From Flavobacteriales bacterium (lineage in GTDB: Bacteria > Bacteroidota > Bacteroidia > UBA10329): a stretch of DNA of 64,000 bases. Position numbers and translations under genes: made by a program. The notes under the pieces were generated by a model. It saw nothing but the letters and a program-made list of their open reading frames with translations, was not told where the DNA came from and made no database searches. This document shows, one piece after another, positions 57,358-64,000 of this stretch (its first letter is position 1; each line of letters opens with the position of its first letter). The stretch spans positions 1 through 64,000 of the forward strand of contig WGMW01000051.1 of NCBI GenBank assembly GCA_016124845.1, written 5' to 3'.

Positions 57358-58806
57358 GTGAAGAAACTCCACAAATTGGTTCTTAGTTCGTATTTAGGGC
57401 CGTTCGTCATGACGTTCTTCATCTCGCTGTTCGTGCTTCTGATGCAGTTTCTTTGGAAATACATTGACGATCTGGTCGGAAAGGGTCTCGAATGGCACAT
57501 CATCGCGGAGCTGATGTTCTACGCTTCGGCCAGTTTGGTCTCGTTGGCCTTGCCACTTTCTGTGCTCATCTCATCCATCATGACCATGGGCTCGTTGGGA
57601 GAACACTACGAACTGGTGGCACTACGCTCGGCAGGAATTTCCATTGGCCGTGTGATGTACCCGTTGATCATCTTCTCCATCGCCATCAGCGGGTTGGCGT
57701 TCTATTTCTCGAACAATTTGCTTCCCATTGCCAACCTGAAAATGGGAACGCTTCTGTATGATATCCGCCACAAGAAACCCACTATGGATCTTCGCCCCGG
57801 TATATTTTACAAAGGCATCGACAACTATGCGATTCGTATTGACGGCAAAGGCGAAGATGAGGTTTCTCTGTATGATGTGCTGATCTACGACCATACTGAG
57901 AACAAGGGAAACAATAAGGTGATCTCTGCAGATTCGGGGCGGATGGAATTTGAAGGAGACCGCTACCTACTGCTAACACTTTATGCTGGCAGCAGTTACG
58001 AACAGCAGGACAACCGCAGCCGAGATGAGCGAACGTATCCGCACATGCGCAATCAGTTCGAGAAGGAGGTCATCCGCTTCGACATGTCAGAGTTCAATAT
58101 GCGCAGGAGCAGCGAGGACATTTTCAAGGACAACTATAGGATGCAAAGCCTTGGTCAACTCGTAAAGAACATCGATACGCTTGAGACCAACCTGAAAGAC
58201 CGAAAGCTCAATTACTACGAAAACCTGAAGCGGAATTTCAAATTTCTACTGGCCGATTCAGTTTCAGACACGCTGAAGGTTACCCCTTACAAAACTGCGT
58301 TGGATATGTTTGACAAACCCCAGCATGCCCGCATTGCAGAAGCTGCGCTGAACATGGCCCGAAGCACCCGTTCCTACACGAATTCTGCTAAGGACGATGT
58401 GTTGGCACGCCTGACCCGCGTCAATCGATATTGGATAGAGGTACATAGAAAGTTTACGCTATCGATAGCATGCCTCATCCTGTTTTTCATTGGAGCGCCA
58501 CTCGGAGCCATCATCCGAAAAGGAGGACTCGGACTTCCCACCGTTTTCTCCATCGTTTTCTTTCTCATTTATTACCTGCTTTCCATCACAGGAGAAAAAT
58601 TTGCAAAAGAAGGCATGTGGACAGTGACTGAAGGGATGTGGCTTTCCTCTGCCGTTCTTCTTCCTGTCGGTCTGTTCCTGACCTACAAGGCCACCACCGA
58701 CAGCAAGATCTTCGAGTGGGAATTCTATCTGCGACCTGTAAAGAAAGTGTTCGAGGCCATCCGTCAAAAGTTGAATCCAAGTGAGAATACTGCAGCTCAG
58801 TCCTAA
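57358..58806 (+). CDS. LptF/LptG-family permease
   Basis: 482 residues starting at GTG 57358 (MKKLHKLVLSSYLGPFVMTF). Three N-terminal transmembrane helices, a long periplasmic beta-jelly-roll (about 120-370, with GRMEFEGDRYLLLTLYAG), then three C-terminal helices (CLILFFIGAPLGAIIRKGGLG, the family signature). It would form the inner-membrane part of the LPS transporter with LptB and its twin. TATATTTG at 57331-57338 resembles the Bacteroidota -7 element. Its end overlaps the GT4 gene by 26 bases. Confidence 0.9.
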   Translation: MKKLHKLVLSSYLGPFVMTFFISLFVLLMQFLWKYIDDLVGKGLEWHIIAELMFYASASLVSLALPLSVLISSIMTMGSLGEHYELVALRSAGISIGRVMYPLIIFSIAISGLAFYFSNNLLPIANLKMGTLLYDIRHKKPTMDLRPGIFYKGIDNYAIRIDGKGEDEVSLYDVLIYDHTENKGNNKVISADSGRMEFEGDRYLLLTLYAGSSYEQQDNRSRDERTYPHMRNQFEKEVIRFDMSEFNMRRSSEDIFKDNYRMQSLGQLVKNIDTLETNLKDRKLNYYENLKRNFKFLLADSVSDTLKVTPYKTALDMFDKPQHARIAEAALNMARSTRSYTNSAKDDVLARLTRVNRYWIEVHRKFTLSIACLILFFIGAPLGAIIRKGGLGLPTVFSIVFFLIYYLLSITGEKFAKEGMWTVTEGMWLSSAVLLPVGLFLTYKATTDSKIFEWEFYLRPVKKVFEAIRQKLNPSENTAAQS

Positions 58807-59974
58807 ACCGCCTTACCCGAAAGTGGATGGCGGCTGCGTGGCCATTGCTGCCATGACCGAAAGCATGCTTTTGGCCGACCATAATGTGAAAGTGCTGAGC
58901 GCGAGCACGCACAAACATCCGTTCAATTCACAAAAAGTTCCTGCTGATATTCTGGAAAGAACTGAAATGGAAGCTGTGAAAATGGATACGCGTCTCAAAC
59001 CATTCGAGGCATTATCGAACCTGTTTTCGTCCAGTTCTTACAATATTGAACGATTTTTCAGTGAGGATTTTGAGAAGCGTTTGAAGGAGATTTTTCAGAA
59101 AGATGCGTTCGATATCATTCATCTCGAAAGCATTTTCTGCACGCCTTATTTGGATGTAATTCGCGCGCATTCCAAAGCCAAAATTGTTGTAAGAGCGCAT
59201 AATATCGAGTTCAGAATTTGGGAGCAATTGGCCGAACAGGAAGCCAACCCATTTAAGAAATGGTACTTGAATTTGCTCGCTTCTCGATTGAAAAAATATG
59301 AAGTTGGCATTCTGAAGAAGGTGGATGGAATTGTAGCCATAACCAGAGATGACGCGAAAGGATTCAAAGAACTTGGGATCAGCGTTCCGATTGAAGTTGT
59401 TCCTATTGGAATGAACGTGAACGAGCTCGAAGCAAAACCTCTTCGATCGGACAGCATCCATCTCTACCATCTTGGTGCCATGGATTGGCTACCGAACGTG
59501 GAAGGCATCAATTGGTTTGTGAATGACATTTGGCCGAAGATCACAGAAGAATTTCCTGATGTAAAATGCTGGTTGGCGGGACGTGAAATGCCAGCTTCTC
59601 TCCTATCTCGTTCCTCTGGAAATTTGCAAATTGAAGGTGCCGTTTCGAGTGTTTCCGAATTCATTTCTGATAAGAATGTAGCGGTCATTCCATTGCTTTC
59701 AGGTAGCGGATTGCGCGTAAAGATCGTAGAGGCGTTGGCTTACGGAAAAGTGGTCATCACCACTTCGCTGGGCGCTACAGGAATTCCTTACGAGAACGGG
59801 AAGAACATCCTTATTGCCAACACGCCTGACGAATTTGTGAAGCAAATTCGAACATTGAAAGAAAGTCCGGAGCTCATTACTTCAATCGGAAATGAGGCCC
59901 GAAAACTGGCCGAACGGGAATTCGACCTGAAAAACCTCAGTTCAAAATTGACCTATTTTTACGCAAACCTGTAA
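58781..59974 (+). CDS. Glycosyltransferase family 4 protein, first of a pair
   Basis: 397 residues from GTG 58781 (MRILQLSPKPPYPKVDGGC). GT-B fold: N-terminal Gly-rich loop, KIVVRAHNIEFRIWEQLAEQ in the acceptor half, VDGIVAITRDDAKGFKELG, and donor-site residues near AVIPLLSGSGLRVKIVEALAYGK with the family's EX7E-type stretch. A sugar-nucleotide-dependent transferase for a surface glycan or lipid. Sits between lptF/G and a second GT4. Confidence 0.85.
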   Translation: MRILQLSPKPPYPKVDGGCVAIAAMTESMLLADHNVKVLSASTHKHPFNSQKVPADILERTEMEAVKMDTRLKPFEALSNLFSSSSYNIERFFSEDFEKRLKEIFQKDAFDIIHLESIFCTPYLDVIRAHSKAKIVVRAHNIEFRIWEQLAEQEANPFKKWYLNLLASRLKKYEVGILKKVDGIVAITRDDAKGFKELGISVPIEVVPIGMNVNELEAKPLRSDSIHLYHLGAMDWLPNVEGINWFVNDIWPKITEEFPDVKCWLAGREMPASLLSRSSGNLQIEGAVSSVSEFISDKNVAVIPLLSGSGLRVKIVEALAYGKVVITTSLGATGIPYENGKNILIANTPDEFVKQIRTLKESPELITSIGNEARKLAEREFDLKNLSSKLTYFYANL

Positions 59975-59983
59975 CCGACCGAT

Positions 59984-61147
59984 TTGCGCCTTTTCGTTCT
60001 GCTTTCGCGATTTCCGTACCCGCTTGAAAAGGGCGACAAACTGCGCGCGTTCCATCAGTTGCGCATCCTTTCAAAGCATCACGAGGTTTTTCTCTGTGCG
60101 CTGCACGAAAATGACCTCAAACCTGAGTGGATCACTGAGGTGAAAAAGTACTGCGCTGAACTGGAAACGATTCGTATTTCTCGGTTCGGGCAATTCGTCA
60201 ATCTTGGACTTTCCCTGTTCCATTCAGAACCGTTTCAGGTGGCGTATTTCTATCAGTCTACAGCACAGAAACGCGTTTCAGAAAGCATTGAAAAATGGAA
60301 ACCTGATGCCATCTATTGCCAGCTTTTGCGCACGGCCAAGTTCGTAGAGAATGTGAACTCCATTCCAAAAACCATCGATTTTCAAGATGCATTCTCAAAG
60401 GGAATCGAACGAAGACTGGAAACCGATCCGTGGTACTGGAAACCGATTCTGTATTCCGAACTCGGCCGATTGAACCTCTACGAAAAGAAGGTTTTTGAAA
60501 CGTTCGACCACTGCACCATTATTTCCGAACAGGACCGCGACCAGCTTCCTTTCGGTCAGCGAGATGAAGTGACCATTGTACGAAACGGTGTGGAACTGGA
60601 GGATTTCCAGCCCAGCTCTGAACCGAAAACGGTTGATGTGCTTTTTGCTGGAAACATGGGTTATCCGCCAAACGTGGATGCGGCCGTTTTCCTTGAAACC
60701 GAAGTGATGCCGCTGGTCAGAAAGCAAATTCCGAAAGCCAAATTGATGTTGGCTGGCGCACGGCCCGATCAAAAAGTGAAAGACCTTGCAAGCGAATTGA
60801 CCGAAGTAACGGGCTGGGTGGACGACATTCGGGATTGCTATGCCAAAGCCAAGGTTTTTGTAGCTCCGATGATGATCGGAACGGGGCTTCAAAACAAATT
60901 GCTGGAAGCCATGGCCATGCGCATTCCGTGCATCACCTCTACTCTTGCCAATAACGCATTGCATGCAAAACCCAATGTGGAAATCCTTCTTTCCAAAACT
61001 GCAAGTGAATACGCGGTACAGATCATCGAACTGCTCACGAATCAGGAAAAAGCAGATCAGATCGCTTTAGCGGGACACGATCTCGTTACCGCTCATTTCA
61101 GTTGGGAAGGCGCTACGAAACCACTTTTGGACATCTTGAAATCGTAG
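59984..61147 (+). CDS. Glycosyltransferase family 4 protein, second of a pair
   Basis: 387 residues from TTG 59984 (MRLFVLLSRFPYPLEKGDKL). Typical GT4 with CTIISEQDRDQLPFGQRDEV, then IVRNGVELEDFQP, DVLFAGNMGYPPNVDAAVF and VAPMMIGTGLQNKLLEAMAM in the donor domain, close to Stp1/PEP-CTERM-type sugar transferases. Starts 9 bp after the first GT4 stop. Its TAG stop lies inside the palindromic repeat at 61144. Confidence 0.85.
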   Translation: MRLFVLLSRFPYPLEKGDKLRAFHQLRILSKHHEVFLCALHENDLKPEWITEVKKYCAELETIRISRFGQFVNLGLSLFHSEPFQVAYFYQSTAQKRVSESIEKWKPDAIYCQLLRTAKFVENVNSIPKTIDFQDAFSKGIERRLETDPWYWKPILYSELGRLNLYEKKVFETFDHCTIISEQDRDQLPFGQRDEVTIVRNGVELEDFQPSSEPKTVDVLFAGNMGYPPNVDAAVFLETEVMPLVRKQIPKAKLMLAGARPDQKVKDLASELTEVTGWVDDIRDCYAKAKVFVAPMMIGTGLQNKLLEAMAMRIPCITSTLANNALHAKPNVEILLSKTASEYAVQIIELLTNQEKADQIALAGHDLVTAHFSWEGATKPLLDILKS

Positions 61148-61209
61148 AGACGCGATTCATCGCGTCTTTATAAATAGAGAAACATAGACGCGATGAATCG
61201 CGTCTCTAC
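61144..61209. repeat. Perfect 24-bp inverted repeat, nested palindrome, shared gene end
   Basis: Arms at 61144-61167 and 61186-61209 are perfect reverse complements separated by 18 bases. Each arm itself contains the palindrome GACGCGATTCATCGCGTC. It supplies the TAG stop of both convergent genes (61145-61147 and the complement of 61206-61208) and probably works as their common terminator. The unit resembles dispersed repeats seen in Bacteroidota genomes. Confidence 0.85.
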
Positions 61210-62048
61210 GAAATGGATGTGAAATGCTGGATGGTTGCGTCCAAAGCGATCTTGGTATCATTCGGCAATTCCACTTCCGCGAATGGATGTTTCCCTCCAA
61301 ACGTGTGATTGCCATTTTCAATCAACTTCAATTTTGAATTGGTAGTCCATTCATTCAATTTCTCAGCGTATTCATAAGGAACGGTCTGGTCGTCAGTTCC
61401 ATGAATAAAAAGAGTTGGAACCTGTATTTTGGAACATGCCATTTCCAGATCATAGCGTTCCTGCTGCGCGAAAAAATCCTCCACAAACTGATAATACATG
61501 GGCATTTGCTGGTTGGTACGGGCATTGGGGATGTAAACCACTCCTTCTCGCATCCAAACTTCAAGATCGGCCTGTGTGCGCTTCATATCTCCCACAGAAT
61601 TCCACGTTGCCAACCCTTTCACCCGGTCATCTTCACTTGCTTTAACAACTGAAATGCCACCTCCGCGACTGTGTCCGAAAAGGAAGATCAGGTTTCTCTC
61701 AATAGGAGCATCTGGGAAGAGCGAACCATCAGAAATACCGTTGATCACCTGTTCGGTATCGAATAATTCCTTGTGGTAATTGTTGTTACCGAACGCTTCC
61801 AGATCGGCAAAATCGGTGGGCTGATCGATGGTCGTTCCATCATGGGTGAAGTTGAAGCTCACGAACGCAAACCCTGCCTTGGCGAGTTCCTCTCCCACTT
61901 TCGGGAAATGACCCCAATCCTTAAAACCTTTGAAGCCGTGAACAAAGATGACCACAGGCTGGTTCGTAAATCGGTCATCAAAACGGAGACCGACCGCCAT
62001 TGGCCGATTTTCAGAACCTTCGATGATCGATGAAATAAGATGAACCAT
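61206..62048 (-). CDS. Alpha/beta hydrolase (dienelactone hydrolase-like)
   Basis: About 280 residues from the ATG complementary to 62046-62048 (MVHLISSIIEGSENRPMAV; an ATG six codons upstream is possible). Nucleophile elbow GHSRGGGIS, acidic residue region FIHGTDDQTVPYEYAE, and catalytic His in NGNHTFGGKHPF. The opening VVIFVHGFKGFKDWGHF forms the oxyanion region. A soluble esterase or peptidase-like hydrolase with unknown substrate. Confidence 0.85.
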   Translation of the reverse strand: MVHLISSIIEGSENRPMAVGLRFDDRFTNQPVVIFVHGFKGFKDWGHFPKVGEELAKAGFAFVSFNFTHDGTTIDQPTDFADLEAFGNNNYHKELFDTEQVINGISDGSLFPDAPIERNLIFLFGHSRGGGISVVKASEDDRVKGLATWNSVGDMKRTQADLEVWMREGVVYIPNARTNQQMPMYYQFVEDFFAQQERYDLEMACSKIQVPTLFIHGTDDQTVPYEYAEKLNEWTTNSKLKLIENGNHTFGGKHPFAEVELPNDTKIALDATIQHFTSIS

Positions 62049-62080
62049 TTTCTGTTTTATAAGCATACGAAGTTAACGCC

Positions 62081-62635
62081 ATGAGACCAATGCTGTTTTC
62101 CCTGTTCCTCGTGCTGTTCGCCTTGCAGAACGGCTTTTCGCAACCGAAAGATTGCAAGGATTGCATTGTTTGGTCTGAAGCGCGAGTTTTGAAATGGTCC
62201 GATTTCAGAGGAATGCCCAAGCGACTTTCACCGAACGAGGCATTGACCGACAGCGGCATGTCCATTGATCTGAAATGCGATGGAACGACCTCGAAAGCGG
62301 TTGTCACCTGCTACTTCAATCCGCACAATAGCTGGACCAAGGACAAACAATCGGCCTACCTGTTGAAACACGAACAAATTCACTTCGACATCACGGAGCT
62401 TTTCGTTCGTAAACTGCGCGCTCAGCTGGCCAACCTCGGGAACGATTGCGAAGCCCTTTCCAAGCACATTGACGAATACTACAAGCGCAATTACAAGGAA
62501 TTTGTGGCCTATCAGGACCGCTACGACCAAGAAAGCGAGCACAGCCTGAACAAGGAAAAACAAGCTTACTGGGAACAAAAAATTGCGCGAGAACTGGCGG
62601 AGTTGAGCTCGTATGCCTCCTTGGCCAGTAATTGA
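62081..62635 (+). CDS. DUF922-like secreted putative zinc protease
   Basis: 184 residues with a signal peptide ending near NGFSQ. The mature part starts WSEARVLKWSDFRGMP and has KHEQIHFDITELFVRKLR, an HExxH-like metal site (His-Glu-Gln-Ile-His) as in DUF922 predicted metalloproteases. The tail is a charged helix. Divergent from the hydrolase gene, 32 bp between start codons. Confidence 0.8.
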   Translation: MRPMLFSLFLVLFALQNGFSQPKDCKDCIVWSEARVLKWSDFRGMPKRLSPNEALTDSGMSIDLKCDGTTSKAVVTCYFNPHNSWTKDKQSAYLLKHEQIHFDITELFVRKLRAQLANLGNDCEALSKHIDEYYKRNYKEFVAYQDRYDQESEHSLNKEKQAYWEQKIARELAELSSYASLASN

Positions 62636-62697
62636 ATGTTCATAACTCCAATTGAAAATGTGAAGACTTTGAGTAACATCTGAGTATCTTGCAAGTT

Positions 62698-63789
62698 ATG
62701 CAAACGCAACACCAGATCCTCATTTCCGATGCACGGGACATGTCTGTTTTGAAAGACGAATCCGTGGATTTGGTGGTCACTTCACCACCTTATCCAATGA
62801 TCGGGATGTGGGATGAGATATTCTCTTCACAGAACATCAAAATCGGAGCAGAGTTGTCAAACGAAAATGGATTGGCAGCTTTTGAACTGATGCACAAGGA
62901 ATTGGACAAAGTGTGGGATGAGGTTTTCCGTCTTCTCAGACCCGGAGGAATAGCATGTATCAACATTGGTGACGCTACACGCACTTTGAATGGCGAATTC
63001 CAACTATATCCGAACCATTCAAGAATTCTCAGTCATTGCATCAACATCGGATTTTCGAATTTGCCTAATATACTGTGGCGGAAACAGACCAACGCCCCGA
63101 ACAAATTCATGGGTTCGGGCATGTTACCGCCTGGTGCCTATGTGACGCTGGAACATGAATACATCTTAATTCTCCGCAAGGGTGGTAAGAGGAAGTTCGA
63201 AACGAAATTGGATGCTAAAAACCGTTCTGAGAGCGCCTTCTTCTGGGAAGAACGAAACAGTTGGTTCTCAGACCTTTGGGATCTGAAAGGAATAAAACAG
63301 AAGTTGAACAATGAGCGAACGAGGGAACGTAGTGCCGCCTACCCATTTGAATTGGCCTATCGACTCATTAATATGTTCTCGGTAAAGGGAGACACTATAC
63401 TGGATCCATTTGTTGGGACAGGGACAACCTCGTTAGCTGCGCTTACATCTGGAAGAAACAGTATTGGCATAGAGATCGATCCTGAACTGAAACATGTCAT
63501 TCTCGGCTCATTCAATGAAACTTGCCTGACAGAATTCAACAATGTTGTACGGAAGCGTATTCTTGACCATCTGCGGTTCGTTTCAGAACGCACCGAGCAA
63601 AAAGGCCAAGATGCGTTCAAACATCATAATGCGAACTATGACTTTCCTGTTGTGACCAAGCAGGAAACTGACATCCTGATCAATTACATCGATTCCATAA
63701 AAAGGGAAAAAGAGGTTGTCTCAGCCACTTATCTCACAAAACCCGTACTGGACGTGATGAGCAAAGACAGTCTTTTTTCTACTATTTAG
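62698..63789 (+). CDS. DNA methyltransferase (N4-cytosine/N6-adenine, beta class)
   Basis: 363 residues from ATG 62698 (MQTQHQILISDARDMS). Motif IV SPPY (29-32) comes near the N terminus. The SAM-binding motif DPFVGTGTTSLAALTSGRN with GIEIDPE comes near residue 233, the order of beta-class enzymes. Between them, residues ~120-200 form the target recognition part. The converging gene at the right edge overlaps its last 8 bases. It may be part of a restriction-modification system whose other gene lies outside the window. Confidence 0.85.
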   Translation: MQTQHQILISDARDMSVLKDESVDLVVTSPPYPMIGMWDEIFSSQNIKIGAELSNENGLAAFELMHKELDKVWDEVFRLLRPGGIACINIGDATRTLNGEFQLYPNHSRILSHCINIGFSNLPNILWRKQTNAPNKFMGSGMLPPGAYVTLEHEYILILRKGGKRKFETKLDAKNRSESAFFWEERNSWFSDLWDLKGIKQKLNNERTRERSAAYPFELAYRLINMFSVKGDTILDPFVGTGTTSLAALTSGRNSIGIEIDPELKHVILGSFNETCLTEFNNVVRKRILDHLRFVSERTEQKGQDAFKHHNANYDFPVVTKQETDILINYIDSIKREKEVVSATYLTKPVLDVMSKDSLFSTI

Positions 63790-64000
63790 GCCAGTTGTTG
63801 CCGTTAAGTCGAGATTGATTTCTTCTCTGCCAACCTCTTTGTAATGCAGCAATGCGATTTTGAATGCCCTGAATTCTACGTTGTAGAGATTGAACAACTT
63901 CGTTCAATTCATTCTGATTATCTATCAAAAAATACCCTTGACTGTTACTTCCAATAGGATAATCGTGATTCAATATGCAATCAGCAATCAACGCACGAGT
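63782..64000 (-). CDS. C-terminal part of a winged-helix-like protein, cut by the window edge
   Basis: The frame is open to the right edge, so only about 72 C-terminal residues are visible: ADCILNHDYPIGSNSQGYFL, then NELNEVVQSLQRRIQGIQN and a basic tail. The pIgSnSqGYfl pattern is that of winged-helix regulators seen in phages and restriction-linked loci. It overlaps the methyltransferase end by 8 bases. Confidence 0.4.
   Translation of the reverse strand, partial: TRALIADCILNHDYPIGSNSQGYFLIDNQNELNEVVQSLQRRIQGIQNRIAALQRGWQRRNQSRLNGNNWPK

Overview
The window comes from a member of the Bacteroidota, most likely a Flavobacteriales relative. The evidence is a type IX secretion sorting domain, Bacteroidota-style RHS/YD proteins, GIY-YIG genes lying against tRNA fragments, and weak A-rich ribosome binding sites. 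A mobile element of about 53 kb (roughly 356-53592) sits in the 3' end of a tRNA-Met(CAT) gene, with ordinary chromosome to the right (53.6-64 kb) and a short chromosomal strip to the left. The 47-bp tRNA 3' end is repeated at both boundaries, a tyrosine integrase lies just inside the left end, and near-identical 19-bp motifs lie inside both ends. The element has a relaxase, a MobC-like protein and a VirD4/TraG coupling protein, but no VirB4 or other channel ATPase and no recognisable mating-channel set. It is therefore best read as an integrative mobilizable element that borrows another element's transfer machinery.

Layout of the element. 0.5-7.5 kb: integrase, an SH3-domain secreted protein, small accessory genes, an excisionase-like regulator, a lipoprotein, an XRE regulator coupled to a RuvC-like protein, and a winged-helix replication-type protein. 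7.6-10.2 kb: a large serine recombinase whose last codons are duplicated as 48-bp direct repeats around a 743-bp, two-gene cassette. 10.1-28.3 kb (all minus strand): a secreted protein, a 3601-aa RHS protein, five overlapping immunity-like lipoprotein genes on an exact 494-bp period, and a 1465-aa YD-repeat protein. 28.4-34.8 kb: an ATP-grasp peptide maturase with a 66-aa candidate precursor (graspetide type), a HerA-like ATPase, a P-loop protein, a cytosine methyltransferase and RadC, bounded by two paralogous HNH-AP2 genes. 35-44.6 kb: a second locus (small secreted protein plus a 2273-aa protein) using the same N-terminal repeat platform as the RHS protein but with a beta-helix and type IX sorting domain at the C terminus, then two tandemly duplicated type IX cargo proteins. 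45-50 kb: mobilization operon and hairpin-rich DNA. 50.4-53.2 kb: an orphan PLP-dependent enzyme, and a transglutaminase-like secreted protein divergent from an XRE regulator with paired operators.

Right flank (chromosome): a START-like protein, PAP2 phosphatase, GT39, GT2, an LptF/G permease, two GT4 enzymes, an alpha/beta hydrolase, a DUF922 protein and a DNA methyltransferase. This suggests a cell-envelope and glycan neighbourhood.

The observations I consider most likely to be new are these: the serine recombinase that appears to use its own 3' end as a cassette insertion site; the RHS operon with self-overlapping tandem immunity lipoproteins; the shared solenoid platform carrying interchangeable C termini; the graspetide pair; and the tRNA-Met relics whose arms are replaced by 15-bp palindromes beside a GIY-YIG unit. 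All functional names rest on motif recognition by eye. No database search was possible.
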